A DNA stretch of 64,000 nucleotides from Leifsonia aquatica H1aii. GTDB taxonomy: Bacteria; Actinomycetota; Actinomycetes; Actinomycetales; Microbacteriaceae. Position 1 is the first letter of the stretch. Each line of letters begins with the position of its first letter. The notes beneath the pieces were generated by a model that searched no databases, was not told the origin of the DNA, and was given only the letters and a program-made list of their open reading frames with translations. Below, one piece after another: positions 37,132 to 49,786 of the stretch. The translations under genes were made by a program, and so were the position numbers. Where the stretch lies: the NCBI RefSeq assembly GCF_000633535.1, contig NZ_AYMR01000002.1, forward strand, positions 62,001 through 126,000. The letters are read 5' to 3'.

Positions 37132-37550
37132 TGAGCGCCCGGACCAAGGCCCGCAAGCGCGCGCTCGACATCCTGTACAGCGCCGACCTGCGTCAGCAGA
37201 CCCTCCCGCAGGCGCTCGCGATCGAGGCAGAGCGCGCGGCGAACGAGCCGACGCGTGAGGCCTCGTGGATGTACGCCCGCGAGATCGTGGACGGCGTGAT
37301 CGACCACCAGGACGAGATCGACGAGCAGATCGAGACCTACGCGCAGGGCTGGACCCTCGCGCGGATGCCCGCCGTCGACCGCGCCATCCTGCGGATCGGC
37401 GTGTGGGAGCTGCTCTTCAACGAGTCGATCCCCGAAGGCGTCGCGATCTCAGAAGCCGTTGAGGCGGCGACGGTACTCTCGACCGACGACTCCGCCGGAT
37501 TCGTCAACGGCCTGCTCGCGAAGATCGCCCAGAGCAACGCGACGACCTAG
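37131..37550 (+). CDS. nusB: Transcription antitermination factor NusB
   Basis: Binds boxA RNA with S10 in rRNA antitermination. 139 residues, all helical. ARKRALDILYSADLR is the N-terminal RNA-binding arginine block; the C-terminal ISEAVEAATVLSTDDSAGFVNGLLAKI is the family signature. The GTG start shares a base with the efp stop. Confidence 0.95.
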   Translation: MSARTKARKRALDILYSADLRQQTLPQALAIEAERAANEPTREASWMYAREIVDGVIDHQDEIDEQIETYAQGWTLARMPAVDRAILRIGVWELLFNESIPEGVAISEAVEAATVLSTDDSAGFVNGLLAKIAQSNATT

Positions 37551-37590
37551 CGCAGCGCCGCAGAACCAGCTCCACAACCGAAGGAACGAC

Positions 37591-38298
37591 GTGAAGCGCA
37601 CCCGCCGCATCCTCGCCGCCACCGTGTTCGCCGTCGCACTGTCGATCGGCGTCTCCGCCTGCTCGATGTTCGGGGACGCCTCCGTGCCCGTCGCGACCGA
37701 CAAGCCGCCGACAGGGGTGGACGGCGCCGTGAACTTCGACGACCGCTACATCGCCGCGGGCACCGGGCAGAAGAAGGTCGACATCTGGTTCGACGCGATG
37801 TGCCCGGTCTGCGGCGCGTTCGAGAAGGCGAACGGCGACACGCTCGAGAAGGCGGTCAAGGACGGTTCGATCACGCTGCGCCTGCACCCGTTGACCTTCC
37901 TCGACAGGGCGTCCAACGGCACCGGGTACTCCACTCGTGCAGCGGCAGCGCTGACGTGTGTGGGCGTGCACGACAAGACCAAAGTGCTCGACTACTACCA
38001 GGCGCTGTTCGCGGATCAGCCCGAAGAGAACTCGAACGGCCTCACTGACGAGCAGCTCGTGAAGCGGGCGACCGACCTCGGCATCGCCGACATCTCCGGC
38101 TGCCTCGATCGCAGCGGGCCGTACCAGGCGTGGGCTCAGGCGAACACGGCGCACTCGCAGACCGGCCCCATCGAGGTCGACGGCACCAAGGTACTCGACA
38201 AGATCGAGGGAACCCCGACCGTCCTGGTGGACGGGAAGCAGTTCACGGGGAGCATCAGCGACGCGAGTGCGTTCCAGACGTTCCTGAAAGACAAGTGA
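37591..38298 (+). CDS. DsbA-like thioredoxin-fold lipoprotein
   Basis: A 235-residue predicted extracytoplasmic disulfide oxidoreductase. The N terminus KRTRRILAATVFAVALSIGVSAC is a lipoprotein signal with the lipidated Cys at residue 24. The thioredoxin-like domain has DIWFDAMCPVCGAFEKAN with a CPVC redox motif, and the cis-Pro is in GTPTVLVDGKQF. It probably forms or exchanges disulfides in exported proteins. GTG 37591 has AAGGAAC at good spacing. It is followed directly by the pyrR promoter, so it ends its transcription unit. Confidence 0.88.
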   Translation: MKRTRRILAATVFAVALSIGVSACSMFGDASVPVATDKPPTGVDGAVNFDDRYIAAGTGQKKVDIWFDAMCPVCGAFEKANGDTLEKAVKDGSITLRLHPLTFLDRASNGTGYSTRAAAALTCVGVHDKTKVLDYYQALFADQPEENSNGLTDEQLVKRATDLGIADISGCLDRSGPYQAWAQANTAHSQTGPIEVDGTKVLDKIEGTPTVLVDGKQFTGSISDASAFQTFLKDK

Positions 38299-38313
38299 CG
38301 CGGGCCGGGCTGT

Positions 38314-38319
38314 TATGCT
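38314..38319 (+). promoter_or_regulatory. Candidate -10 of the pyr operon
   Basis: TATGCT lies 16 nt after the lipoprotein stop; transcription would start near 38326, giving a pyrR leader of about 52 nt. No clear -35 is seen. Confidence 0.5.
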
Positions 38320-38340
38320 CGGATACCGGTAGACATCCTT

Positions 38341-38377
38341 TAACGAGCCGTCCTGTGAGGCGGGGAAGGAGGTCGGC
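38341..38377 (+). promoter_or_regulatory. PyrR-binding RNA element in the pyr leader
   Basis: The leader contains CCGTCC, a TGTGAGGC loop-like core, then GGGGAAGGAGGTCGG. This matches the conserved PyrR-binding hairpin (purine-rich GNGAGGC core in the loop). The AAGGAGG of the pyrR ribosome site (38366-38372) is the 3' arm and can pair with the upstream CCGTCC. PyrR bound with UMP would therefore block translation, as described for Mycobacterium smegmatis, rather than cause attenuation; no terminator hairpin follows. Confidence 0.75.
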
Positions 38378-38959
38378 ATGACAGCGCGCACTGTGCTGCA
38401 GCAGGCTGACATCGCCCGGGCGTTGACCCGGATCTCGCACGAGATCCTGGAGTCCAACCGGGGAACGAACGATCTGGTGATCCTGGGCATCCCGACGCGC
38501 GGCGTCGAACTCGCCCGCCGCATCGCCGAGACCATCCAGCGCATCGAGCCGCACGCGGTCGCCTCGCCCGCCGATATCGTCGGCGCTCTCGACGTGACCA
38601 TGTACCGCGACGACCTCGCACGCCAGCCGATCCGCACGCCGCAGCCCACCTCGTTGCCCGGGCCGATCGACGGCAAGACGGTCGTGCTGGTCGACGATGT
38701 GCTCTTCTCCGGCCGGACGATCCGGGCGGCGCTCGACGCGCTGAACGACCTCGGCCGGCCGCGTGCGGTCCGGCTCGCCGTGCTCGTCGACCGCGGCCAC
38801 CGCGAGCTGCCGATCCGGGCCGACTACGTGGGCAAGAACCTCCCCTCGGCGGCGTCGGAGCGCATCTACGTGCGGCTGGCCGGTGTGGACGGCGAGGAGT
38901 CGGTGACCATCGAGTCGCCCGACGAGGCGCCTGCAGGATCGACGGGGGCGACCGCATGA
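38378..38959 (+). CDS. pyrR: Bifunctional pyr operon regulator / uracil phosphoribosyltransferase PyrR
   Basis: RNA-binding regulator with UPRTase activity. The 193-residue PRT fold has the PRPP loop [19 protein letters not shown] (about residues 103-121) and an N-terminal [25 protein letters not shown] block. It leads the pyrimidine operon and overlaps pyrB by ATGA. Its leader carries its own target hairpin. Confidence 0.96.
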   Translation: MTARTVLQQADIARALTRISHEILESNRGTNDLVILGIPTRGVELARRIAETIQRIEPHAVASPADIVGALDVTMYRDDLARQPIRTPQPTSLPGPIDGKTVVLVDDVLFSGRTIRAALDALNDLGRPRAVRLAVLVDRGHRELPIRADYVGKNLPSAASERIYVRLAGVDGEESVTIESPDEAPAGSTGATA

Positions 38960-39906
38960 GGCATCTGCTCTCCACCAAGACCCTCTCCCGTGACGACGCG
39001 ATCCGGCTCCTCGACGTCGCCGAGGACATGGCCGACGTGCAGGAGCGCGAGGTCAAGAAGCTCCCCACGCTGCGCGGCAAGACCGTGGTGAACCTGTTCT
39101 TCGAGGACTCCACCCGCACGCGCATCTCGTTCGAGGCGGCCGCCAAACGGCTCTCCGCCGACGTCATCAACTTCTCGGCCAAGGGCTCGAGCGTCTCGAA
39201 GGGCGAGAGCCTGAAGGACACGGCGCAGACCCTCGCCGCGATGGGTGCGGACGCGGTCGTGGTCCGCCACGGCTCGTCGGGCGCTCCGCAGACGCTGGCG
39301 ACGAGCGGCTGGATCGACGCGGGCATCGTCAACGCCGGCGACGGCACCCACGAGCATCCGACGCAGGCCCTGCTGGACGCCTTCACGATGCGCCGTCGGC
39401 TGCACGGCGCGGCGTCGCGCGGTCGCGACCTCGACGGCGTGACCGTGACCATCGTGGGCGACATCCTGCACTCGCGCGTGGCGCGGTCGAATGTCTGGCT
39501 GCTCCGCACGCTCGGCGCCGAGGTCACCCTCGTCGCGCCGCCGACCCTGCTGCCGGTCGACGTCTCCGGCTGGCCGGCGGCGATCGGCTACGACCTCGAT
39601 ACGGCGATCGACGCCGATCCCGACGTCGTGATGATGCTGCGCATCCAGGGCGAGCGCATGAACGCGGCGTTCTTCCCGAACCCGCGCGAATACTCGCGGA
39701 GGTGGGGCCTGGACGACGAACGGCTCGGACGCCTCCGCACCGATAGCATTGTGATGCACCCGGGCCCGATGAACCGAGGGCTGGAGATCTCCGCCGCAGC
39801 GGCGGACTCGCCCCGCTCGACAGTCAGGGAGCAGGTGGCGAACGGCGTCTCCGTCCGGATGGCGGCGCTCTACCTCCTGCTGTCCGGTGGAGAGCGGGAG
39901 GCGTAA
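38956..39906 (+). CDS. pyrB: Aspartate carbamoyltransferase, catalytic subunit
   Basis: Joins carbamoyl phosphate and aspartate. 316 residues; [19 protein letters not shown] is the carbamoyl-phosphate site, [15 protein letters not shown] and the late HPGPMNRG are also conserved. No pyrI regulatory subunit is adjacent. It overlaps pyrR by four bases. Confidence 0.97.
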   Translation: MRHLLSTKTLSRDDAIRLLDVAEDMADVQEREVKKLPTLRGKTVVNLFFEDSTRTRISFEAAAKRLSADVINFSAKGSSVSKGESLKDTAQTLAAMGADAVVVRHGSSGAPQTLATSGWIDAGIVNAGDGTHEHPTQALLDAFTMRRRLHGAASRGRDLDGVTVTIVGDILHSRVARSNVWLLRTLGAEVTLVAPPTLLPVDVSGWPAAIGYDLDTAIDADPDVVMMLRIQGERMNAAFFPNPREYSRRWGLDDERLGRLRTDSIVMHPGPMNRGLEISAAAADSPRSTVREQVANGVSVRMAALYLLLSGGEREA

Positions 39907-39913
39907 GACGACG

Positions 39914-41236
39914 ATGGACGAGAAACTGGCCGAGAAGTATGTGATCGCGGGCGCGACGCTCGCCGACGGCACGCGTGCCGACCTCCTGATCGACGACGGC
40001 CGCATCGCCGAGGTGGGCCCCGGCCTCACCACGGCGGGCGCCACGCGGATCGACGCCGACGGGCTCCTGGCGCTGCCGGGCCTGGTCGACCTGCACACCC
40101 ACCTGCGCGAGCCCGGCTACGAGCAGAGCGAGACGGTCCTGACCGGCACGCGCGCTGCGGCTGCGGGCGGTTTCACCGCGGTCTTCGCGATGGCGAACAC
40201 CTCTCCGGTGGCCGACACCGCCGGTGTGGTCGAGCAGGTCCTGAGCCTCGGGGAGGCCGCGGGGTACGCGACCGTGCGCCCGATCGGCGCCGTCACGGTG
40301 GGCCTCGAGGGCGAGAGGCTCGCCGAGCTCGGCGCCATGGCCGACTCGCGCGCCCGGGTCCGCGTCTTCTCCGACGACGGAAAGTGCGTCTCCGACCCGC
40401 TGCTCATGCGGCGGGCCCTCGAGTACGTGAAGGCCTTCGACGGCGTGATCGCGCAGCACGCGCAGGAGCCCCGGCTCACCGTCGGCGCCCAGATGAACGA
40501 GGGAGCGCTCTCTGGCGAACTCGGCCTGGCCGGCTGGCCGGCCGTCGCCGAGGAGTCGATCATCGCCCGCGACGTGCTGCTGGCCGAGCATGTCGGCTCC
40601 CGGCTGCACGTGTGCCACGTCTCCACCGCCGGCTCGGTCGACGTCATCCGCTGGGCCAAGGCGCGGGGGATCGACGTGACCGCCGAGGTCACGCCGCACC
40701 ACCTGCTGCTGACGGAGGAGCTCGCCTCGGGCTACGACGCGCGCTACAAGGTCAACCCGCCGCTGCGGCGCGCGGAGGACGTGCAGGCGCTGCGGGCCGG
40801 CCTCGCGGACGGCACGATCGACATCGTCGCGACCGACCACGCGCCGCACCCGGTGGAGTCGAAGGACTGCGAGTGGGACGCCGCCGCGTTCGGCATGGTG
40901 GGCCTGGAGTCGGCGCTGTCGGTGGTGCAGGCCTCGGTGGTCGACAACGACCTCCTCGACTGGACGGATGTCGCGCGGGTGCTCTCCAGCACGCCGGCGC
41001 GGATCGGCCGTCTGGCCGGGCACGGCACGCCGATCGAGGTCGGAGCTCCCGCCGAGCTGTTCCTGTACGACCCGACCGCGTCGCGCTCCTTCGCGACCGG
41101 CGACCTCGCCGGGAAGGGCGTCAACTCGCCCTACCTGTCGATGACCCTCCCCGGTCGCGTCATCGCGACGTTCCACCGGGGCTACGCGACCGTGCTCGAC
41201 GGCACGGTCGTCGATCTGGAGGCCACCCGTGGATAA
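39914..41236 (+). CDS. pyrC: Dihydroorotase
   Basis: Cyclises carbamoyl aspartate to dihydroorotate. The 440-residue amidohydrolase is of the type I class. Metal-binding residues lie in DLHTHLREPG (HxH) and later in VCHVSTAGS and TDHAPH. I start at ATG 39914, 7 bases after pyrB; a GTG at 39887 would overlap pyrB. Its end overlaps the next gene by 8 bases. Confidence 0.96.
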   Translation: MDEKLAEKYVIAGATLADGTRADLLIDDGRIAEVGPGLTTAGATRIDADGLLALPGLVDLHTHLREPGYEQSETVLTGTRAAAAGGFTAVFAMANTSPVADTAGVVEQVLSLGEAAGYATVRPIGAVTVGLEGERLAELGAMADSRARVRVFSDDGKCVSDPLLMRRALEYVKAFDGVIAQHAQEPRLTVGAQMNEGALSGELGLAGWPAVAEESIIARDVLLAEHVGSRLHVCHVSTAGSVDVIRWAKARGIDVTAEVTPHHLLLTEELASGYDARYKVNPPLRRAEDVQALRAGLADGTIDIVATDHAPHPVESKDCEWDAAAFGMVGLESALSVVQASVVDNDLLDWTDVARVLSSTPARIGRLAGHGTPIEVGAPAELFLYDPTASRSFATGDLAGKGVNSPYLSMTLPGRVIATFHRGYATVLDGTVVDLEATRG

Positions 41237-41774
41237 GCTCCTGCCGACCGTGGGCGTGGCGATCGTCCTCGTCCTCATCCTGCTGCTCGCCTTCTGGGGC
41301 TGGCGACGACGGGCGCGGCGCGACGTGCCCGCGGGCGGCGGCCACCCGGCCCCGGCCCAGCTCGGCGCACCGACCGCCGCGGCCGATGTGCTCTACGTCG
41401 CGACCACCAAGGCGGGGGAGCAGCTCGAGCGACTCGCCCTGCCGGGTCTGACCTACCGCGGGAAGGGGACGCTCAGCGTCTCGCCCGAGGGGGTCTCGAT
41501 CCGGGTCGCCGGGGAGCCGCCCGTGTTCGTCCCCGCCTCGACGCTCACCGGCGTCGGCGCGGCGACCTTCACCATCGACCGGGTGGTGGAGCGCGACGGG
41601 TTGCTCCGGTTCGGATGGACCACCAGCGGCGGGGTGCCCGCCGACAGTTTCTTCCGGGTCGTCGACCCGGCCGGCCGCGACTCGGTGACCGCGGCCATTC
41701 AGGACATCCTCCCCGGCGCGACGCCGACGGGGAGCACGACGGGCGACAACGGCCCGGAAGATCAGGAGGTGTGA
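41229..41774 (+). CDS. Conserved membrane protein of the pyr operon (PyrC-CarA interval)
   Basis: A 181-residue protein with one N-terminal transmembrane helix (about residues 7-25), a basic RRRARRD stop-transfer, then a cytoplasmic beta-rich domain with [26 protein letters not shown] that resembles a PH-like fold. A gene of this kind lies at the same place in mycobacteria (Rv1382). The role is unknown; constant position suggests a link to pyrimidine enzymes or simple co-expression. The GTG start overlaps pyrC. Confidence 0.75.
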   Translation: MDKLLPTVGVAIVLVLILLLAFWGWRRRARRDVPAGGGHPAPAQLGAPTAAADVLYVATTKAGEQLERLALPGLTYRGKGTLSVSPEGVSIRVAGEPPVFVPASTLTGVGAATFTIDRVVERDGLLRFGWTTSGGVPADSFFRVVDPAGRDSVTAAIQDILPGATPTGSTTGDNGPEDQEV

Positions 41775-41775
41775 C

Positions 41776-42953
41776 GTGGCCGCAGGCGACGTGACAGAGG
41801 GACGGGCCGTGCTCGTCCTCGAAGACGGGAAGCGCCACGTGGGCCGGGCCTACGGCGCCCGCGGGCGCACGCTCGGCGAGGCCGTCTTCTCGACCGGGAT
41901 GACCGGATACCAGGAGACGCTGACGGACCCGTCGTACGCGGGGCAGATCGTGCTCATGACGGCGCCGCACATCGGCAACACCGGCACCAACGACGAGGAC
42001 ATGGAGTCCCGCCAGATCTGGGTCGCCGGCTATGTGGTGCGCGAGCCCAGCCGCATCGTGTCCAACTTCCGTGCCCAGCGCAGCCTCGACGACGACCTGG
42101 TCGCCCAGGGCGTCGTCGGCATCAGCGGCATCGACACCCGCGCGGTGACGCGGCACATCCGCTCCGCGGGCGCCATGCGCTCCGGCATCTTCTCCGGCCC
42201 CGATTTCGACCTGTCGGACGGCGAGCAGCTGGAGCTGGTGCGCAGCGGCGCCGCGATGAGCGGCCGCAACCTGTCGGCGGAGGTGTCGACGGTCGAGCCG
42301 TACACGCTGCCCGCCGTCGGCGACAAGGTCGGCTCGGTGGCCGTGCTCGACCTCGGCGTGAAGAAGTCCACCCTCGAGAACCTCGCGGGCCGCGGCCTCG
42401 ACGTGCACGTGCTGCCGCAGCAGGTGTCGGCGCAGGATGTGCTCGACCTCGGCGTCTCGGCGCTGTTCTTCTCGAACGGGCCCGGCGACCCCCAGGCCTC
42501 CGACCGCCACGTCGCCCTCCTGCAGGAGACGTTGCGGGCCGGCCTGCCGTACTTCGGCATCTGCTTCGGCAACCAGCTGCTCGGGCGCGCGCTCGGGCTC
42601 TCGACCTACAAGCTGCCGTTCGGCCACCGCGGGATCAACCAGCCCGTGCTCGACAAGCGCACCGGCCGCGTCGAGATCACCGCCCAGAACCACGGCTTCG
42701 CCGTGAAGGCGCCCATCGACGCCGCATTCGACTCCCCGGCCGGTTTCGGCCGCGTCGAGGTGAGCCACTTCAGCCTGAACGACAACGTGGTGGAGGGGCT
42801 CAACTGCCTCGACCTGAACGCCTTCAGCGTGCAGTACCATCCCGAGGCGGCGGCCGGCCCGCACGACGCCAACTACCTCTTCGACCGCTTCCTCAGCATG
42901 ATCACCGGTCGCGAGACCACCGACGCTGAGCCCACCAAGGAGGCCGGCGCCTG

Positions 42954-42954
<1 letters not shown>
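41776..42954 (+). CDS. carA: Carbamoyl-phosphate synthase, small (glutaminase) subunit
   Basis: Supplies ammonia from glutamine to CarB. 392 residues. The class I amidotransferase half has [16 protein letters not shown] with the nucleophile Cys, and [12 protein letters not shown] with the His/Glu pair. The N-terminal half has the [21 protein letters not shown] signature. GTG 41776 has AGGAGGTG 6 bases upstream. The stop overlaps carB by one base. Confidence 0.97.
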
Positions 42955-46228
<3,274 letters not shown>

Positions 46229-46232
<4 letters not shown>

Positions 46233-47101
46233 CGGGTGTCGTCCCGGCGTTCGGCGACCGCCTCGCGGAGGCGTTCGCCGAACGCGGGCGCCTCTGCGTC
46301 GGCATCGACCCGCACGCCCACCTGCTCGCGGACTGGGGCCTGCCGGCTTCGGCCGCGGGCGTGCGCGAGTTCGGACTGATCGCGGTCGAGGCCGCGGTCG
46401 GCCGGGCCGGGCTGGTCAAGCCGCAGGTGGCCTTCTTCGAGCGCTACGGTTCCGCAGGCTACGCGGCGCTGGAGGAGGTCGTCCGAGCTGCCCGCTCGGC
46501 CGGCCTGCTGGTGATCGCCGACGCCAAGCGCGGCGACATCGGCACCAGCGTGACCGCCTATGCGGAGTCCTGGCTCACGCCGGGCTCCCCGTTGGAGGCC
46601 GACGCGCTGACCCTCTCCGCCTTCCAGGGCGTCGGGTCGATCGCCGAGCCGATGCGCCTGGCCGAGGAGCACGGCAAGGGCCTGTTCGTCCTCGCCGCGA
46701 CCTCCAATCCGGAGGCCGCCGCGATCCAGCAGGCCGTCGTCGCATCGGGACCGCGTGCCGGGATGAGCGTCGCCCGTGCGATCATCGAAGACGTGCACGC
46801 GTTCAACCAGCAGCAGCCCCCGCACGCCTACGGCACCGTGGGCCTGGTGCTCGGGGCCACCGTCGACCTGGCCGCCTACGGCGTCGACACGGCGGGACCG
46901 GCGTTCGAGCCGGCGTTCCCCGTGCTCGCGCCCGGCTTCGGCCACCAGGGTGCCCGCGTCGAGGATGCGGCGCGTCTGTTCGGAACCCTGGCGCCCGGTG
47001 TGATCGTGAGCGAGTCGCGCGGCCTCCTGGCCGCCGGTCCCGCCGCTCTCGCCGACGCCGTCGCCCGCCGTGCCGAGGAGGTGCGCGGGTCCCATGGCTG
47101 A
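46229..47101 (+). CDS. pyrF: Orotidine 5'-phosphate decarboxylase, type 2
   Basis: Last step to UMP. The 290-residue protein is of the longer type 2 class. The catalytic Asp-x-Lys-x-x-Asp array is in [13 protein letters not shown], the early [14 protein letters not shown] is the substrate block, and APGFGHQGA the phosphate loop. It overlaps carB by four bases and the next gene by eight, so the pyr operon runs on into the mIHF-gmk fusion. Confidence 0.96.
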
Positions 47102-48020
47102 GTCCGCCTCGCGCCGCCCCGCCCCGCCGGACGTCGACCGCCGCGCGGCCTCCCAGGCCGCCGTCGCCGCGCGTCGCGCGCGAGCCGCGGTCAAGCAGTC
47201 CATCGCCTCGCGGGAGGTGTCGCCGCTGACCGTGCTCGATCACGCCACCGCGCAGCCCGACGGGGTCGAGGGGCGCCTCCGAGTGACGGAGTTCCTCCTC
47301 AGCGTCCCCGCGATCGGTACGACGAAGATGCAGGAGGCGCTCACCAAGCTGGGCATCTCGCCCGCGAAGCGACTCGGCGGCCTCGGTCGGCACCAGCGTC
47401 TGCGTCTACGCGACTTCCTCATCGAGCGCGAGAACAAGGCCGGGCGTCAGCGCAACCAGCTCGTCGTGCTGGCCGGGCCGACCGCGGTCGGCAAGGGGAC
47501 CGTCTCGACCTACATCCGGGAGAACTACCCGGACGTGCTGCTCTCGGTCTCGGCCACGACTCGTGCCCCGCGCCCCGGGGAGGTGGACGGGGTCAACTAC
47601 TACTTCGTCGACGACGCCGAGTTCGACCGGATGATCGCCGAGGGCGAGCTGCTCGAGTACGCCACCGTGCACAACGCGTACCGCTACGGCACCCCGCGCG
47701 GTCCGATCGAGAAGGCGCTCGACGCCGGCCGCAGCGTCCTGCTCGAGATCGACCTGCAGGGCGCGCGCAGCGTGCGCGAGAGCATGCCGGAGGCCCGGCT
47801 GATCTTCCTGCTCCCGCCGACGTGGGAGGAACTGGTGCGCCGGCTGATCGGTCGCGGCACCGAGGACTCGGCCGAACAGGCCCGCCGGCTGGAGACCGCG
47901 AAGGTCGAATTGGCCGCCCAGGACGAGTTCGATCACCGCGTCGTGAACCACGACGTCGCCGAGGCCGCCCGCGAGGTCGTAGACTTGATGAAGGTCCGCG
48001 CGGCGCCGTCGCGTCCGTAG
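47094..48020 (+). CDS. gmk: Fusion of mycobacterial-type integration host factor (mIHF) and guanylate kinase
   Basis: A 308-residue protein with two domains that are separate genes (mihF and gmk) in mycobacteria. Residues about 15-112 match m[23 protein letters not shown] and [20 protein letters not shown], with basic [21 protein letters not shown], a nucleoid DNA-binding protein. Residues 122-308 are guanylate kinase: P-loop GPTAVGKGT (128-136), [23 protein letters not shown] and [11 protein letters not shown]. The join is a short [10 protein letters not shown] linker with no stop or internal ATG. ATG 47094 overlaps pyrF. It could couple GMP phosphorylation with DNA binding. Confidence 0.93.
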   Translation: MAESASRRPAPPDVDRRAASQAAVAARRARAAVKQSIASREVSPLTVLDHATAQPDGVEGRLRVTEFLLSVPAIGTTKMQEALTKLGISPAKRLGGLGRHQRLRLRDFLIERENKAGRQRNQLVVLAGPTAVGKGTVSTYIRENYPDVLLSVSATTRAPRPGEVDGVNYYFVDDAEFDRMIAEGELLEYATVHNAYRYGTPRGPIEKALDAGRSVLLEIDLQGARSVRESMPEARLIFLLPPTWEELVRRLIGRGTEDSAEQARRLETAKVELAAQDEFDHRVVNHDVAEAAREVVDLMKVRAAPSRP

Positions 48021-48128
48021 ACCGCCATCGTCGCGCCGCACCCGGCGCCGGTCGCCGCATGTCGACCGCCCAGAACGACCAGACCGACCACGGTCTTCCA
48101 CAGAAAACAGCTGAAGGAGTCCCTCCGC

Positions 48129-48386
48129 ATGGCAACCAGCAACAACGGCATCATCGACCCGCCCATCGACGACCTGCTCTCGAAGGTGGAGTCCAAGTAC
48201 GCCCTGGTGATCTTCGCGTCCAAGCGCGCCCGCCAGATCAACGACTACTACGCCGACCTGCACGAGGGCAGCCTGTTCGACAATGTCGGCCCGCTGGTCG
48301 ACTCGTCGGTCGACGACAAGCCCCTCTCGGTCGCGATGCACGAGATCAACGAGGACAAGCTCGTCGTCAAGCCGATCGTCGAGTAG
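48129..48386 (+). CDS. rpoZ: DNA-directed RNA polymerase omega subunit
   Basis: 85-residue omega subunit that helps fold beta-prime. [26 protein letters not shown] is the conserved core, matching the family's K-R-A-R-Q-I-N motif. The C-terminal tail is short. AAGGAG lies upstream of ATG 48129. It follows gmk, the usual order in many bacteria. The 108-base gap upstream contains no clear promoter. Confidence 0.95.
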   Translation: MATSNNGIIDPPIDDLLSKVESKYALVIFASKRARQINDYYADLHEGSLFDNVGPLVDSSVDDKPLSVAMHEINEDKLVVKPIVE

Positions 48387-48401
48387 CACAGCACCGAGAT
48401 C

Positions 48402-48418
48402 GCCGGGCACGGCCCGGC
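48402..48418 (+). terminator. Weak hairpin after rpoZ
   Basis: A perfect 7-bp stem (48402-48408 with 48412-48418) has only a 3-nt loop, 16 bases after the rpoZ stop. There is no U-tract. It may partly separate rpoZ from coaBC. Confidence 0.35.
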
Positions 48419-48452
48419 CGCAGCAGGACTCTGCCGTTGAGGGGGTGGCGCC

Positions 48453-49748
48453 GTGAGCGCACGTTTGACCATCGTCGTCGGAGTGACCGGAGGCATCGCC
48501 GCCTACAAGGCGGTGGGCGTGATCCGGGCGCTCGTGCTCGACGGCCACTCGGTGCACGTGGTGGCGACGGAGGCCGCACTGCGGTTCGTCGGGCGTCCCA
48601 CCCTCGAGGCGATCAGCCGCAACCCGGTGGCGACCGACCTCTATGAGGGCGTCGCGGAGGTGCGGCACGTGGCGATCGGGCAGTCGGCCGATCTCATCGT
48701 GATCGCGCCTGCGACGGCGAACTCGATAGCGAAGCTCGCCGCGGGCATCGCCGACGACCTGCTCGGCAACACCGTGCTCGCCTCCACCGCCCCGCTCGTC
48801 ATCGCACCGGCGATGCACACCGAGATGTGGCGCAACCCGGCCACCGTCGCGAACATCGCGACGCTCCGCGGCCGCGGGGTCACCATCGTGGGTCCGGCGA
48901 GCGGTCAGCTGACCGGCGCCGATTCCGGCCCCGGCCGGATGGAGGAGCCCGAGGTCATCGCGCGCGCCGCGCTGCGGGCGGCGGGCGTGTCGCCCCGGCC
49001 CGCGGCGGCCCCCGCACCAGAACCGGTCGCCGACGTGGTCGTGCTCTCCGAGCGTCGCCGGGCGAACGAGGCCGCCCGCCTTCCCCGCGGCGGCGTCGAC
49101 CTGGCCGGCCGGCGTGTCGTGATCACCGCCGGGGGCACCCGGGAGCCGCTGGACCCCGTGCGCTTCCTCGGCAACCGCTCCAGCGGTCGGCAGGGCGTCG
49201 CCCTCGCGAGCGCTGCGCTGGCGCGCGGGGCGGAGGTCGTGCTGGTTGCGGCCCACCTGGAGGTGGACCCTCCCGAGGGCGTCGAGCTCGTCGAGGTGCA
49301 GACCGCGCTCGAGCTGCAGGACGCCGTGACCACGGCGTCCCGTTCGGCCGACATCGTCGTGATGACCGCCGCCGTCGCCGACTTCCGGCCGGTGCGTGCG
49401 CGCGACGCGAAGATCAAGAAGTCCGAGGTGGGGGAGACCCTCACCCTCGAGCTCGTCGCGAACCCCGACATCCTCGCCGGCCTCGCGCAGGGCAAGCACG
49501 ATGGCCAGGTGCTGGTCGGCTTCGCCGCGGAGACCGAACCCGACCCCTCCGCGCTGATCGAGCTCGGCCGCGACAAGCTCGCGGCCAAGGGCTGCGACTT
49601 CCTGGTGCTCAACCAGGTGGGCTGGACGCAGGGCTTCGCAACGGAGAGCAACGAGGTCGTGGTGCTCCGGAAGGGCGGAGATATAGTGATGGAGGCGTCG
49701 GGCACCAAGCTGTCGGTGGCCGATCGTATCCTCGACGTCATCGCCTGA
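48453..49748 (+). CDS. coaBC: Bifunctional phosphopantothenoylcysteine decarboxylase / phosphopantothenate--cysteine ligase
   Basis: Two consecutive steps of coenzyme A synthesis. 431 residues. The N-terminal CoaC flavoprotein half (to about residue 190) has [12 protein letters not shown], the FMN-binding [12 protein letters not shown] and APAMHTEMW. The CoaB half begins near residue 215 with [27 protein letters not shown] and contains AAVADFRP and DFLVLN. GTG start. Confidence 0.96.
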   Translation: MSARLTIVVGVTGGIAAYKAVGVIRALVLDGHSVHVVATEAALRFVGRPTLEAISRNPVATDLYEGVAEVRHVAIGQSADLIVIAPATANSIAKLAAGIADDLLGNTVLASTAPLVIAPAMHTEMWRNPATVANIATLRGRGVTIVGPASGQLTGADSGPGRMEEPEVIARAALRAAGVSPRPAAAPAPEPVADVVVLSERRRANEAARLPRGGVDLAGRRVVITAGGTREPLDPVRFLGNRSSGRQGVALASAALARGAEVVLVAAHLEVDPPEGVELVEVQTALELQDAVTTASRSADIVVMTAAVADFRPVRARDAKIKKSEVGETLTLELVANPDILAGLAQGKHDGQVLVGFAAETEPDPSALIELGRDKLAAKGCDFLVLNQVGWTQGFATESNEVVVLRKGGDIVMEASGTKLSVADRILDVIA

Positions 49749-49786
49749 CGCCCGTCGCCGCAGCCCCGTCCGACCCAAGGAGAACC

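Noticed and set aside
48021-48128. Promoter or small RNA in the 108-base gap before rpoZ
   Set aside because: No TANNNT with plausible spacing or stable hairpin stands out; only a normal ribosome site near the end.
49749-49786. SAM riboswitch upstream of metK
   Set aside because: Only 38 bases separate coaBC and metK, too short for any known SAM riboswitch.
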